Assembly (NCBI RefSeq): GCF_022664535.1 | Contig: NZ_JAKUJY010000023.1 | Location: forward strand, 1 to 64,000 | Origin: Sphingobium trunci | GTDB lineage: Bacteria > Pseudomonadota > Alphaproteobacteria > Sphingomonadales > Sphingomonadaceae | Reading direction: 5' to 3' | DNA: 64,000 nucleotides | Part shown: positions 16,738 to 26,198 of the stretch, piece after piece | Position numbering within the stretch: position 1 is the first letter of the stretch | Layout: each line of letters opens with the position of its first letter | Made by a program: the position numbers and the translations under genes | The notes under the pieces: model-generated | What the model was told of the DNA's origin: nothing | The model's database searches: none | The model's input: only the letters and a program-made list of their open reading frames with translations

Positions 16738-17055
16738 TTAATCCTGTGGCGCGATCGTAACCTTCATATGTTCGATCCTGTCATTTAGTGAGATCTGGCA
16801 GGAAAGGCGCGAGCGATCCGTTCTATGTTCCGAGCTGTCAAGTAAATCATTCTCGTCATCGGACAACGGAGATATTTTGCTGGCATCGTCAATTTGAATA
16901 TACACATGACATGTGGCGCAGGAACAGCATCCGCCGCATAAGGCCAGCAACTCATCAAGGCCATTATCCCGGATGGCCTCCATCAGTGAGATGTTGTCGC
17001 TAACAATAATCTCGCTGACATTGCCAGATCGGTCCGTAATTTCCAACGTAGTCAT
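16738..17055 (-). CDS. [2Fe-2S] ferredoxin, adrenodoxin/putidaredoxin type
   Basis: A 105-residue ferredoxin. The cluster ligands follow the C-x5-C-x2-C pattern in LCGGCCSCATCHVYI, with the fourth cysteine in SRLSCQISL. CSCATCHVY is the signature of the vertebrate-type ferredoxins that feed class I bacterial P450s and some ring hydroxylases. The ATG at 17055 gives the usual N-terminus MTTLEITDRSG; a longer frame from 17109 is possible. It lies alone on the minus strand with lower GC than its neighbours. It is the only ferredoxin in the window and the likely electron donor for the three P450s; no reductase gene is visible. Confidence 0.9.
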   Translation of the reverse strand: MTTLEITDRSGNVSEIIVSDNISLMEAIRDNGLDELLALCGGCCSCATCHVYIQIDDASKISPLSDDENDLLDSSEHRTDRSRLSCQISLNDRIEHMKVTIAPQD

Positions 17056-17502
17056 GACATTCCTCAAATTATCGTGTTGCAAGACTGGACTATAGAAATT
17101 GGAAATCAAAATATATTAAATGAGTCTGTTCTGTCGACGACAAATGTCGATCGTATGGTCAAAGTGCAACAAAATACTGTTTGTGTCCTCTTGATCGGTG
17201 CGGCGAGGGGAATCGGTTCAGAACAGTAAGGATCCACCTGGTGGTGCTTCCCGGCCATTCGCACATCAGCGTCACCAAAGCGGAGCGGCGCCGTCCGCGT
17301 CGTCCTTGGAAGCGTTCATCGACTGCCTGATGCCGGTCAGCTCGAGGCGCGCACAGTGCATCGCGACATAGTGGCATCGCGTCGACCACGGCTGGCACAA
17401 GCGCACCGGAACGTGACGCTGAACATGACCCAGCAGATTGTGGCAATAGCAGCCGAGGATGTTCCTTTGTAACAGACGCGGTATGACACGCATATGAGTG
17501 CG
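17056..17502. other. Intergenic, no gene recognised
   Basis: This contains the short AT-rich leader of the ferredoxin gene (17056-17160). Beyond it lies a GC-rich stretch whose open frames, for instance a 73-codon one at 17272-17493 on the minus strand, match nothing I know. It may be a decayed gene end downstream of the SDR. Confidence 0.35.
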
Positions 17503-18435
17503 TCATACGGCATCGTAACGCGTGATGAGCGCCATGCCACGACCTTCGCCGCTGGTACCGGTATCCAGCCCCGAGCCCGCCACCGTCTCGCGACCCAGGA
17601 TTGTATCGAAATGATCCCTGATCGCCTCGGGGGTTGGTGTTCGGCTTGTATATCCCTTCGTCTCCGCGACGATAATACGGGTCGTTGTCCCAGCCATGAC
17701 GCCGAAGATCTCGCCGCTGACGTCGCAGTCCTGATGAGCGAGCCACAGCACGGTCGGCGAGACCAGATCGACATGGAAAGATCCGTCCTCCGCAAAGCGT
17801 TCGGCGATGGCTGGGTCGGCCGCATTCGGCCGCGTCATGCCCGCAGGAGCCACGGCGTTCACTGCTATGCCGAATGCCGTCGCTTCTGCCGCGAGCGTCC
17901 GAGTCAGACCATGGATAGCAGCTTTTGCGGTCGCATATTCAATCAACCCGTCATTGCCGAGATATCCGACATGCGAACAGGTGTTGACGATACGTCCCGA
18001 CCCCTGCCTGCACATATGCGGCCAGGCGGCCCGGATGACGTTGATCGACCCCATCACATGGACCTGCCAGATGGACGCGAATGCTTCCTCGCTGCTGTCG
18101 ATGAAGCTGTGCTTGGGCAGGAAATTGCCAGCGTTGTTGACGACAATATCGATACCGCCAAATTCGTCCAGTGCCTGCGCGATCATGGCTTGCGCGCCCG
18201 CCGTCGTCGCGACGCTGTCGAAATTGGCGGTGGCTACGCCGCCCATTTCCTCTATTTCGCTGACGACATCGAGCGCCGGCTGCCGGTCTCCACCTTCACC
18301 GCTGAGCGACACGCCGGGATCGTTCACGACTATCTTAGCACCACGCGATGCCAGCAGGTGGGCATAGGCCCGCCCCAGACCCCGGCCGCTCCCGGTAATC
18401 AGAGCGACCTTACCGTCCAGTCGCAGCTCAGCCAT
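17503..18435 (-). CDS. Short-chain dehydrogenase/reductase, MFE-2-like
   Basis: A 310-residue classical SDR. The cofactor motif is TGSGRGLGRAYAHLLASRGA and the stabilising motif NNAGNF. The catalytic serine region is IVNTCSHVGYLGN and the catalytic pair YATAK. The sequence VNDPG after the second strand suggests NAD use and resembles the 3-hydroxyacyl-CoA dehydrogenase part of multifunctional enzyme type 2. The C-terminal 50 residues are longer than in plain SDRs. It lies downstream of a TonB receptor gene on the same strand, separated by a strong hairpin. The substrate is probably a secondary alcohol in the catabolic route. Confidence 0.85.
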   Translation of the reverse strand: MAELRLDGKVALITGSGRGLGRAYAHLLASRGAKIVVNDPGVSLSGEGGDRQPALDVVSEIEEMGGVATANFDSVATTAGAQAMIAQALDEFGGIDIVVNNAGNFLPKHSFIDSSEEAFASIWQVHVMGSINVIRAAWPHMCRQGSGRIVNTCSHVGYLGNDGLIEYATAKAAIHGLTRTLAAEATAFGIAVNAVAPAGMTRPNAADPAIAERFAEDGSFHVDLVSPTVLWLAHQDCDVSGEIFGVMAGTTTRIIVAETKGYTSRTPTPEAIRDHFDTILGRETVAGSGLDTGTSGEGRGMALITRYDAV

Positions 18436-18466
18436 ATGCCGTTACCCAATCTTGTATCGCCGCCGT

Positions 18467-18497
18467 TACCGTGTTTCCGCAGAGCGGAAACACGGTA
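18467..18497. terminator. Perfect 14-bp hairpin between TonB receptor and SDR
   Basis: TACCGTGTTTCCGC (18467-18480) and GCGGAAACACGGTA (18484-18497) form a 14-bp perfect stem with a three-base loop, starting 6 bp after the receptor stop codon. There is no T tract on either side, so it may be a terminator, a processing or stability element at the receptor mRNA 3' end, or a small palindromic element. Confidence 0.5.
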
Positions 18498-18503
18498 CAC
18501 CCT

Positions 18504-20804
18504 CTAGAATTTGAATCCGACGTCGATCCCATAGGTTCTCGGTGGGGCGGGGGAGGCGATGTTGCCGGCAAAGCCTGCGAGGGTGAGTTGCGTACCGTAA
18601 TATTTCTCGCCTGCCAGATTCTTTGCCCATAGAGTGACTGTAAAGCGGTCATCGGCACTCGGCGAAAATGCGATGGAGCCGTTCACGATCGTATAGGCGC
18701 CCTGTTTCAGGATGTTGTCCGCATCCCAATAGAAACTGTCCGTATAAGCCGCGTTGGCGTTGAAAGTGACCTTGCCGAATGACGCGTCCCAAACATAGTC
18801 AAAGCCGCCGTGCAGCCTCCATTTCGGAACTTGGGACAGGCGATTGCCGGACGCATCGCCCAAGACCGGCGGCAGGTTGCCGTAAGGCGGGTTGGGATTG
18901 GGGAAGTAGAAGGGAGCGTTGGCGAAATCGACATATTTGGCGTCGAGATAGACGAAACCTGCCTGAATGGTGAGGCCGTCCGCCACCACGGCGCTGCTGT
19001 CGAGTTCGACACCTCGCGTCCGGGCTTTTTCGGCGTTGGTGAGGCCCACCGAATTCACGCAATTGTTCGATCCGGGCGGCGTGCAGCTCCTGAAGACGGT
19101 GACAACCTGCGGATTTTGAATGTCGTTCTGGAAGATCGCGGCGTTGATGCGCAGTTTCCGGTCGAACAACTCGCTCTTCAGGCCGATTTCGTAGGCCTGG
19201 ACCGTTTCCGGGCGAGAAGGGTCGCTCGCGAGCGGCAGGGTGTTGAAGGTGCCCGATTTGTAGCCGCGGCTGAACGACACATAGCCCATGACATTCCGAC
19301 CGAACTTATGGTCGAGCGCAACCTTGTAGGTCAGCTTGTTGAAGGTGAACTCCTTGTCATACTCGCCTCCCGGCAGGGGGAATGTCGTCCCGCCGGGGAA
19401 GATCAGGGTCTGATGGCCGACCCCGTGAACCTTGTCCGACGTGTAGCGCAGGCCGAGCGTGATGTTCGTGCCTTCGGGTACGACATGAAAGGTCGCCTGA
19501 CCGTAGCCCGACAAGGAATTGACCGTCTGCAATCCGTAGAGATCCTGCGCCTCGATGCCACTGGCGGTCAGCGCATCGCCGGTGATGTGGCTCGGCACAT
19601 ATCCTTGTTTCGAATTCAGGTAGAAGCCGCCGACGATCCAGTCGAAACTGCTGCCGCTCCGGGATTTGAGCTGGAGCTCCTGTGAAATCTGGCGGTCATA
19701 GGAATGCAAGTCATATGCGAGGAAATTGAACGGCAGATTCTCGCCGTCGGTATAATAAAGTTCGGTCGCCTTGCGGATCGCGCTTATGCTCACGAGGTCG
19801 GCAAAGTCGAGGTCCTGCTGAATTTTGAGCGAAACGCCCCAGCCCCGGTGGTTGATGAAATTGTTCTTGGTCGCGATGGAATCGTAGAAGGGCGGCGCGG
19901 GAATTTGTTGTGTCGGTCCGTAGCTGGGGAGGGGCGGGGTACCGTTTAACCGTCCCTGGTACAAGCCGTTCGTGACGCCCTGTCCCGTGCGCTGCCGATT
20001 GTAGAACGCGGCGAGATGAATGGTCGTGGTATCCGTCAGATCGCCGACGAACTTGCCACGGACGTTGAAGAACTTGTTCTTGTACGTCTCCTGGCCGGAC
20101 GTCAGATTCTTTCCCCAGCCGTCGCCTTGATGCAACCCGCTTGCGGACACATTGAAGCCGACCCTATCGGTGATCGGCGTGGAGAAATAGATTTGGCCGC
20201 TAACCGTATCATAGTTCGCGTAGCCGAGCTTGCCCTGGAACTCCATCTCCGAACCGGGATCTCGAGTGAATACCTGGATGGCGCCGCCGCTCGCGTTGCG
20301 GCCAAACAAGGTGCCCTGCGGTCCCTTGAGGACTTCGACTCGCTCGACATTGGCGAGTTCCAGATCGATCGGCGCGAGGCGCGTGTAATACACATCGTCG
20401 ATGTAGACGGGGACGCTTGCTTCGTTGCCGTTCGTCGTGCCCGAGGGGTTGCCGACGCCGCGCAGGAACGGAACGATGGTTCCCGATCCCTGATTGAGGT
20501 TCAGCGAGGAATCCAGCTGTCCGAGCTCGCGTACGGATGCCACACCGCTTTGAGCCAGCGTGTTGCTGTTGAAAGCCGTGACCGCAACGGGGACGTCCTG
20601 GAGATTCTGGCCGCGCCGCTGCGCGGTCACGACGATTTCTTCCAGCCTCGTGGTGTCGCGAGCGTTTGATGCTGCCGGGTCCGATGCATCCGCGGCGGAC
20701 TGGGCATGAGCCGGCACCGCCAGAGCCAGGACGAGGGCGAAGCCGCACACGCCTCGCAGGAGAAAATCGCGTCCGGCAGAAGCCGATTTTATATGAAACC
20801 CCAT
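18504..20804 (-). CDS. TonB-dependent outer-membrane receptor 1
   Basis: A 766-residue receptor with signal sequence (cleavage after AVPAHAQ, about residue 35) and TonB-box-like segment LEEIVVTAQRRGQNLQDVPV. The plug domain includes PFLRGVGNPSG, VYIDDVYYTR and VEVLKGPQGTLFGRNASGGA. The 22-stranded barrel ends in YGIDVGFKF with the terminal phenylalanine needed for Bam assembly. Sphingomonads use such receptors to take up bulky substrates as well as iron chelates. It is a close relative of the receptor at 58283-60526. It is transcribed divergently from the AraC regulator at 21144 across a gap with an inverted repeat. Confidence 0.93.
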   Translation of the reverse strand: MGFHIKSASAGRDFLLRGVCGFALVLALAVPAHAQSAADASDPAASNARDTTRLEEIVVTAQRRGQNLQDVPVAVTAFNSNTLAQSGVASVRELGQLDSSLNLNQGSGTIVPFLRGVGNPSGTTNGNEASVPVYIDDVYYTRLAPIDLELANVERVEVLKGPQGTLFGRNASGGAIQVFTRDPGSEMEFQGKLGYANYDTVSGQIYFSTPITDRVGFNVSASGLHQGDGWGKNLTSGQETYKNKFFNVRGKFVGDLTDTTTIHLAAFYNRQRTGQGVTNGLYQGRLNGTPPLPSYGPTQQIPAPPFYDSIATKNNFINHRGWGVSLKIQQDLDFADLVSISAIRKATELYYTDGENLPFNFLAYDLHSYDRQISQELQLKSRSGSSFDWIVGGFYLNSKQGYVPSHITGDALTASGIEAQDLYGLQTVNSLSGYGQATFHVVPEGTNITLGLRYTSDKVHGVGHQTLIFPGGTTFPLPGGEYDKEFTFNKLTYKVALDHKFGRNVMGYVSFSRGYKSGTFNTLPLASDPSRPETVQAYEIGLKSELFDRKLRINAAIFQNDIQNPQVVTVFRSCTPPGSNNCVNSVGLTNAEKARTRGVELDSSAVVADGLTIQAGFVYLDAKYVDFANAPFYFPNPNPPYGNLPPVLGDASGNRLSQVPKWRLHGGFDYVWDASFGKVTFNANAAYTDSFYWDADNILKQGAYTIVNGSIAFSPSADDRFTVTLWAKNLAGEKYYGTQLTLAGFAGNIASPAPPRTYGIDVGFKF

Positions 20805-21143
20805 GGTCCTCCCCTTCGGTATGCTCTGAGCTTTTGCTCGACTTTCGACCCGTCATCGCTGGGCCGTTCCGCAACCATTTTAATGACCTAAAAGCGCTAC
20901 GCGGAGTCGATCTTGTGATCAGAAACGGGCGTGGCTGGTCCATATCAGGTTTGGATATGGCGGGCCGCGCCCGGTCAAACATCCTAAATGGCCGGCGCAA
21001 TGCGTAAGGGGATCGACTTTCCAAGTGCACCAGGGTGGCGTATCCTGCCGTTCAGGAGAAGATGCTGCGAGAAGTCCGATCGTCGGTCCTGTGGGGGTGG
21101 GCGTTCAGAGGCTTATGCGCCATGGGAGTGAGAGGATCGTTCA
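20805..21143. promoter_or_regulatory. Divergent control region with inverted repeat (TonB receptor / AraC)
   Basis: The 339-bp gap between two divergent genes should hold both promoters. A perfect inverted repeat CCATATC-N7-GATATGG lies at 20940-20960 and is a candidate binding site for the adjacent AraC-type protein. No coding sequence is seen. Confidence 0.45.
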
Positions 21144-22022
21144 GTGGAGAGACTGACTGAGAGCCAGGATTTTCAGGAGACCGTGAAGGCCGGAAAGCAA
21201 TTGAGCGACTTCGCCGTTTCCGTCAGTGATTTTCGATGGAATGCGAGATTTTCGACCCGCTACAGTCCGACCCGCCATTTGCTGGTCACTCGCCTGCATC
21301 CCTATCAGGTGGAGATGTTCGGCGCTCTGGGAGGAGAGTCGTCTTTCAGCAGGCTTGGCCCTCTGATCTATTTTCCGGCCGACGTCGAGATTGCAACCCT
21401 CGAAACTCCAACGCAGGGAAAATCGCATAACATCGTCTTCGCCTTTTCCAATAACTGGCTGGAAAGGCATGGGTTTTCTTCGATCAACAATTTGGGTGAA
21501 AGTCGGCAATGCCTCGACCTTACCAGCGCGTGCCTCACCATGTATCTTCATCGGACGGGCTCCGAATTGCTCAATCCCGGAATGGCCAGCGATTTTCTGC
21601 TCAATAGCCTGGCCGAAGCTTTGACGGTGGAACTGCTCAATCACGTAAACCGGTCGACCAGGGACAAGCGTGTGAGATCAACGGGCGGGCGGCTCGACAC
21701 CGCTGGCCTTCACCGGGTACTGGAGATGGTCGCGCATGACCCGGGTTGCCGCCTGTCTGACCTCGCTGCCGAGTTGGGCTGGAGTGCGGGGCATCTCGGA
21801 AAAGCGTTTCGCAACACGACCGGCATTTCCTTGCACAAGCACATCGCACAGGTCCGTATCGGCTGGGCGCAGGAGCTGTTGAAGGCGGAAACGCCCATCA
21901 AGCAGGTCGCTTACCGGCTAGGTTTCTCGGGCGTCAGCGCTTTCTCTCGTGCTTATTTCAACGAAACAGGACATCGCCCCAGCGATTGGCGCGATGGCGC
22001 CGCGCCGTCTGCGATGCACTGA
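21144..22022 (+). CDS. AraC-family transcriptional regulator 1
   Basis: A 292-residue regulator. The N-terminal effector or dimerisation half includes GPLIYFPADVEIATLETPT and FAFSNNWLERHGF. The C-terminal double HTH (about 185-285) reads LSDLAAELGWSAGHLGKAFR and IKQVAYRLGFSGVSAFSRAY, ending FNETGHRPSDWR. The GTG start at 21144 has AGAGGA 8 bases upstream. It shares a domain layout with the AraC proteins at 32995-33879 and 45205-46068. It probably activates the divergent receptor and nearby catabolic genes in response to a pathway compound. Confidence 0.9.
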   Translation: MERLTESQDFQETVKAGKQLSDFAVSVSDFRWNARFSTRYSPTRHLLVTRLHPYQVEMFGALGGESSFSRLGPLIYFPADVEIATLETPTQGKSHNIVFAFSNNWLERHGFSSINNLGESRQCLDLTSACLTMYLHRTGSELLNPGMASDFLLNSLAEALTVELLNHVNRSTRDKRVRSTGGRLDTAGLHRVLEMVAHDPGCRLSDLAAELGWSAGHLGKAFRNTTGISLHKHIAQVRIGWAQELLKAETPIKQVAYRLGFSGVSAFSRAYFNETGHRPSDWRDGAAPSAMH

Positions 22023-22046
22023 GGCAGCCTTGCTTCGACGATGGGA

Positions 22047-22820
22047 TCAACGCCCTTTGGTAAAGCCCGAATGCAGCGCCATCTGCCCACCGTCCACCGG
22101 GAGCGTGACCCCGGTGATATAGGCTGCGTCATCCGACGCGAGAAACAGGATCGCCTTGGCCTGATCTTCCGGTTCAGCGATCCTGCCGATCGGTATTCGC
22201 CCGATACGCTCTGCCATGAAGGTCGGATAGTCCCTCATCGCTTCCTGCACCATGAGGGAGGATGTGGTGCCCGGGGCGACGCAGTTGACCCGAATGCCGT
22301 ACTCCGCCCATTCGATCGCCAGCGCTTTCGTCATTCCCAACAAGCCATGTTTCGCAATGACATAGCCGATATCACCGGGCAGCGCGACGAGGCCGGCGAG
22401 AGACGATACCATCACGATCGCGCCCGACCGGTTGGGGATCATGCTTTCCACCGCCGCGGCCTGCGACCAATGGAACGCGCCGCAGACGTTGACGTCCAGC
22501 GAGCGTCCAAGTTCTTTGTAGGTCTCGGGCGACCCCGGCACCGGCAGCCCCGCATTGTTCACCAATAGATCGATCTTGCCGAAACGCGCGACGATATCCC
22601 GCGCGCCCTCCTGGACCAGATCGCGATCTGCGATATCGCCGACGCATGCATGGGCCCGACCTCCCGAGGCGGCAATGTCGGCGACGGCCATTTCCGCCGC
22701 CTCCCTCCGGATATCGGCGACGATGACGGTGGCCCCTTCCGTAGCGAGCAGGCGGGCCGTGGCCAGGCCGATACCTGACCCGCCGCCGGTGACGACCGCC
22801 ACCTGATTGGCAAACTTCAT
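22047..22820 (-). CDS. Short-chain dehydrogenase/reductase (3-oxoacyl-ACP-reductase-like)
   Basis: A 257-residue classical SDR with TGGGSGIGLATARLL, NNAGLPVPG, a serine region IVMVSSLAGL and the catalytic YVIAK. The C-terminus ITGVTLPVDGGQMAL is family standard. VVADIRREAAE after strand two favours NAD(H). It probably oxidises a hydroxyl in a catabolic intermediate. The gene follows the alpha/beta hydrolase (22930-23697) on the minus strand with a 109-bp gap and may be co-transcribed. It converges with the AraC gene 24 bp away. Confidence 0.87.
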   Translation of the reverse strand: MKFANQVAVVTGGGSGIGLATARLLATEGATVIVADIRREAAEMAVADIAASGGRAHACVGDIADRDLVQEGARDIVARFGKIDLLVNNAGLPVPGSPETYKELGRSLDVNVCGAFHWSQAAAVESMIPNRSGAIVMVSSLAGLVALPGDIGYVIAKHGLLGMTKALAIEWAEYGIRVNCVAPGTTSSLMVQEAMRDYPTFMAERIGRIPIGRIAEPEDQAKAILFLASDDAAYITGVTLPVDGGQMALHSGFTKGR

Positions 22821-22929
22821 TCATCTGTCTCCTGATCGGTGAATCGGACGTTCGACTTAAACGGGATAATGTGCGGCTCTCACTCTGGTTGGCGGGCGGG
22901 GGGAGGCGCCATCTGACGATCTTGCGCAA

Positions 22930-23697
22930 TCAGGCGCGACTGCGTTTGTCCTGCCGGTTCGGTCGTTCTGCCAGACCGTCCGCCACGGCGACGAGTGCGC
23001 GTGCCAGTTCCTCCGGCGCGCTCAGGAACGGGGAGTGATCGGCGTCTATGGCGATGACGTCCTGTAGCTCGACCTCCGACTGGATCAGCCTCTGTCGTTC
23101 CAGGGTCAATGTCCGGTCGTCCGTCAACTCCACATAGATTTTGGGAACTTTGCCCCATCGGGCGAGGGTTATGCCCGCGGGCGTGATCAGCGGCGCGAAA
23201 GGTTCGGGGGTGAGGCGGGCGACTGTAAGGCTTGCCTCCTGTGGGTCGGAACGGTTGTACATCAGCGCCAAGACGACGTCCGGCGCCATGGTGAAGGACT
23301 TTCCGCTTGGCGCCGCGATGACATGATCGTGCGGCCGCATCGCCATGACCTCAGCTGCCGTACGGCCCCGCGGAACCACGAGGGCGGAAACATAGACGAT
23401 CGCGGCGACCCTCTCGGGCACCTGCTCCGCCGCTTCGCCGACGATCAAGCCGCCGCGGCTGTGTCCGACCAAGATGACGGGCGAGCCCACCGATTGAATC
23501 TCGCGCACCACATCATCCGTCCAGTCCGCCAGGGTGACATTATCGACATGCATTTCTCGGTTGTCGCCCATGCCCGGCAGATCGCGCGCGATCACCCGAA
23601 ATCCGCTATCTTCGAGCAGTGCGACCACATGGCGCCACACCCAGGCCGGGTGCAGGGCGCCCGCGATCAGCATGAAGACGGGTTTTTCGGTCGGCAT
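22930..23697 (-). CDS. Alpha/beta hydrolase (esterase/EstC-like)
   Basis: A 255-residue alpha/beta hydrolase. The nucleophile elbow is VGHSRGG, the oxyanion region is LIAGALHPAWVWRHVV near the N-terminus, and the histidine is in DADHSPFLS. An acidic residue in VELTDDRTL completes the triad. The pattern resembles plant methylesterase and bacterial EstC-type enzymes acting on esters or C-C bonds. The ATG at 23697 is chosen because AAGGA lies 6-7 bases upstream; an in-frame start nine codons earlier lacks this. The substrate is unknown. Confidence 0.82.
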   Translation of the reverse strand: MPTEKPVFMLIAGALHPAWVWRHVVALLEDSGFRVIARDLPGMGDNREMHVDNVTLADWTDDVVREIQSVGSPVILVGHSRGGLIVGEAAEQVPERVAAIVYVSALVVPRGRTAAEVMAMRPHDHVIAAPSGKSFTMAPDVVLALMYNRSDPQEASLTVARLTPEPFAPLITPAGITLARWGKVPKIYVELTDDRTLTLERQRLIQSEVELQDVIAIDADHSPFLSAPEELARALVAVADGLAERPNRQDKRSRA

Positions 23698-23944
23698 GCA
23701 GCGTCCTTCTGCGCAGTTGAGCACCGCATGCTAGGAGGGGGTAGCCGAGCAAACCATGCCAATCGCTTTTTCGGATCGACAGACTGTTTGGAAAACGGAA
23801 GCCCGTATTAGTTGGCGGTCCGATCGGCCTTCGACCGGCAAGGCCCATGCCCATAGATGATCAGTTAGCCCAGTTTTGGGTAACATGTCTTTCTATCGTC
23901 CGGGTCGTCTCTCCTCATAATGGGCGGCCGAAAGGAAAGGCCGC

Positions 23945-24868
23945 ATGCCCATCACATTTACTCCCATCAGGAACGAGACGTTCGTCGCGTCCGTCGACGG
24001 TGTGGACCTTCGCAAGCCGCTCGACGCGGAGACGCTTGCCACCGTCATCGAGGGAAGCGACCGCTATGCGGTCCTGGTCTTTCACGATCAGCCGTTGAAC
24101 AACGAGGAACTGGTGGCCCTTGGCGCTCAACTGGGGCCGCTCGATGTCGGGCTTCAGGAAAAGCTGATGAAGAAGGTGCAGGATCGCTATACCAGCGCGG
24201 CGATCAGCGACATTTCCAATGTCGATGCCGCTTCGGGCGATGTTGCCGACCAGGCGCACAAGCAGGCGATCATGAATGTCGGCAACCGCTTCTGGCACAG
24301 CGATTCCTCCTATGATCGTCATCCCTATCGCTATTCCATCCTTACCGCGACGACGGCGGCCAGCAAGGGCGGCGCCACCGAATATGCCGACTTACGCAGC
24401 GCCTACGATACGCTGGACGACGATACCAAGGCGCTGATCGCCGACCGGACCGCCACCTTCTATTCGCATTTCACCCGCCAATGGCTGGGTATCGAGGATC
24501 GGCCGGAAGATCTTCGTGTCTTCCCGCCAGTGCGCTGGCCGTTGGTCCGTACCCATCCCGGCTCGGGGCGCAAGCTGCTGTGGTGCGATAGCAAGGTGTG
24601 CGAGATATCGGGCATGTCCATCCCGGAAGGGCGCGCCTTGGCCCATGAGCTGATCGAGCATATCGGCCAGCGCGAGCATGTCTACTCGCACTATTGGAAA
24701 CCGAACGACGTGGTCCTGTATGACAACAGGTCCGTCCTGCACCGGGGGCGCCGCTTCGACATGCGCGAACGCCGCGAGATGCGTCGGGTCGCCACGGTCG
24801 ACGATAGCACCGCTCTGTCCCAGGCGCGGTTGGATGTCGTCGCGCCGTTCGCGCGCGACGCGGCCTGA
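23945..24868 (+). CDS. TauD/TfdA-family Fe(II)/2-oxoglutarate dioxygenase 1
   Basis: A 307-residue non-haem iron dioxygenase. The facial triad is visible: H-x-D in NRFWHSDSSYDRHPYRY and the distal histidine in SVLHRGRRFD, with the 2-oxoglutarate-binding arginine in RREMRRVATVDD. Family members hydroxylate or split substrates such as taurine and 2,4-D. The GGAAAGG just before the ATG is a strong ribosome site. It leads a rightward operon of dioxygenase, P450, GST, ABM-like protein and GST (23945-28080), with only a 15-bp gap to the P450 gene. Confidence 0.9.
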   Translation: MPITFTPIRNETFVASVDGVDLRKPLDAETLATVIEGSDRYAVLVFHDQPLNNEELVALGAQLGPLDVGLQEKLMKKVQDRYTSAAISDISNVDAASGDVADQAHKQAIMNVGNRFWHSDSSYDRHPYRYSILTATTAASKGGATEYADLRSAYDTLDDDTKALIADRTATFYSHFTRQWLGIEDRPEDLRVFPPVRWPLVRTHPGSGRKLLWCDSKVCEISGMSIPEGRALAHELIEHIGQREHVYSHYWKPNDVVLYDNRSVLHRGRRFDMRERREMRRVATVDDSTALSQARLDVVAPFARDAA

Positions 24869-24883
24869 CGGGAGGAGTTCGAC

Positions 24884-26170
24884 ATGTCTCCCGAGATCAA
24901 CGCCGACAATATCGACACCTTCTCGAGCAGGATGGCCGACCCGACATTCTGCCACACGCCCGAATATGGCCATATGCTGCGATGGCTCCGGGAAAATGAC
25001 CCGGTCCGCTGGGCGCAGCCCTGGCCGGATCGCGGCGCGTGGCTGATCGCAAGGCACGCCGACCTCAAGATGATCTACGATCAGCCCAACCTCTTTTCGA
25101 GCGAGGCGGCGGGCAACATCATCCCGGCCGATCCGGATTTCCACAAGCATGACCGCGAATCACAGGGCTTCGGTGTCATGGTGTCCAACACCGATCCGCC
25201 GCGCCACGGCGATTTGCGCCGGGTGTTCGCCCGCTATTTCTCGGGTCCTCAGGTCGCCAAGCTCGACGGGCAATGCCAGAAGGTGGTCGAAGGCATCCTT
25301 GACGAGATGCAGGGCCGCGACACCTTCGATTACGCGATGGAGACCGCCACCCAGGTTCCCGCGCGAATGATCTTCCAGTTGCTCGGCATACCGCGGGAGG
25401 ACTGGGCGCGTCTGGAAGGCGTGGTCAGCAGCTTCGCCTTCTATTCCGATCCCGAATTCCAACTCGGCGATTCCCCCGGCGCGACGTTTCGGAAAGCGAT
25501 GGACATCACGTTCGACTATATCGCCAAGCTGGTCGAGCAGCGGAGGCACGACCCGCAGGAAGATCTGTGCACCATCGCCGCGCAGGGCCAGATCGATGGC
25601 GAACCGTGGACGGAGCAGGAGGCGGCCTGGGGGGCGTGGCAACTGCTCGCCGCGGGCTTCGAGACATCGCGTAACGTCATTGCAGGCGGATTGCTCGCAC
25701 TGTTGCAGCACCCCGACCAGATGGCTCTGCTGCGGGCCGATCCCGGCCTGATGAACACAGCGATCGGTGAGATGTTGCGTTGGACGTCGCCCGCCACGAC
25801 CAATTTGCGGGTCGCGACAGCGGATACGGAAATCGCCGGCCGGAAAATCGCGAAAGGCGACTGGCTGTTTCTGATGATCGATTCCGCGAATCGGGACGAA
25901 AGCGTCTTCGCCGATCCCTATCGCTTCGATATCACGCGCAAGATCAACCCTTATCTGACCTTCGGCCACGGAACGCACAACTGCATCGGGCGGATGCTTG
26001 CCATGCTGGAGGCCAAGGTGATGCTGCGCAACCTGTTGGCGCGTACCGACCATATCGAGATTGCCGGGCCGCTGGTGTTCGGTGGATCGGTCGCCAAGGG
26101 TGTCAAGCACCTGCCGGTGCGGATCGCCTGGAGCCAGGACCACAGGCACAGGATCGGCAACGCCGCCTGA
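24884..26170 (+). CDS. Cytochrome P450 (first of three)
   Basis: A 428-residue soluble bacterial P450. The I-helix oxygen-binding motif is AAGFETSRN, the ExxR pair is in GEMLRW, and the haem loop is FGHGTHNCIGRMLA with the cysteine ligand. The N-terminus has no membrane anchor. It would need a ferredoxin and reductase; the ferredoxin at 16738 is the only candidate here. It is second gene in the dioxygenase-P450-GST operon, starting 15 bp after the dioxygenase stop with a GGAGG site. It probably hydroxylates an unactivated carbon of the growth substrate. Confidence 0.94.
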   Translation: MSPEINADNIDTFSSRMADPTFCHTPEYGHMLRWLRENDPVRWAQPWPDRGAWLIARHADLKMIYDQPNLFSSEAAGNIIPADPDFHKHDRESQGFGVMVSNTDPPRHGDLRRVFARYFSGPQVAKLDGQCQKVVEGILDEMQGRDTFDYAMETATQVPARMIFQLLGIPREDWARLEGVVSSFAFYSDPEFQLGDSPGATFRKAMDITFDYIAKLVEQRRHDPQEDLCTIAAQGQIDGEPWTEQEAAWGAWQLLAAGFETSRNVIAGGLLALLQHPDQMALLRADPGLMNTAIGEMLRWTSPATTNLRVATADTEIAGRKIAKGDWLFLMIDSANRDESVFADPYRFDITRKINPYLTFGHGTHNCIGRMLAMLEAKVMLRNLLARTDHIEIAGPLVFGGSVAKGVKHLPVRIAWSQDHRHRIGNAA

Positions 26171-26198
26171 TCACACCCAGTTCCGAATTGGAGACAGC

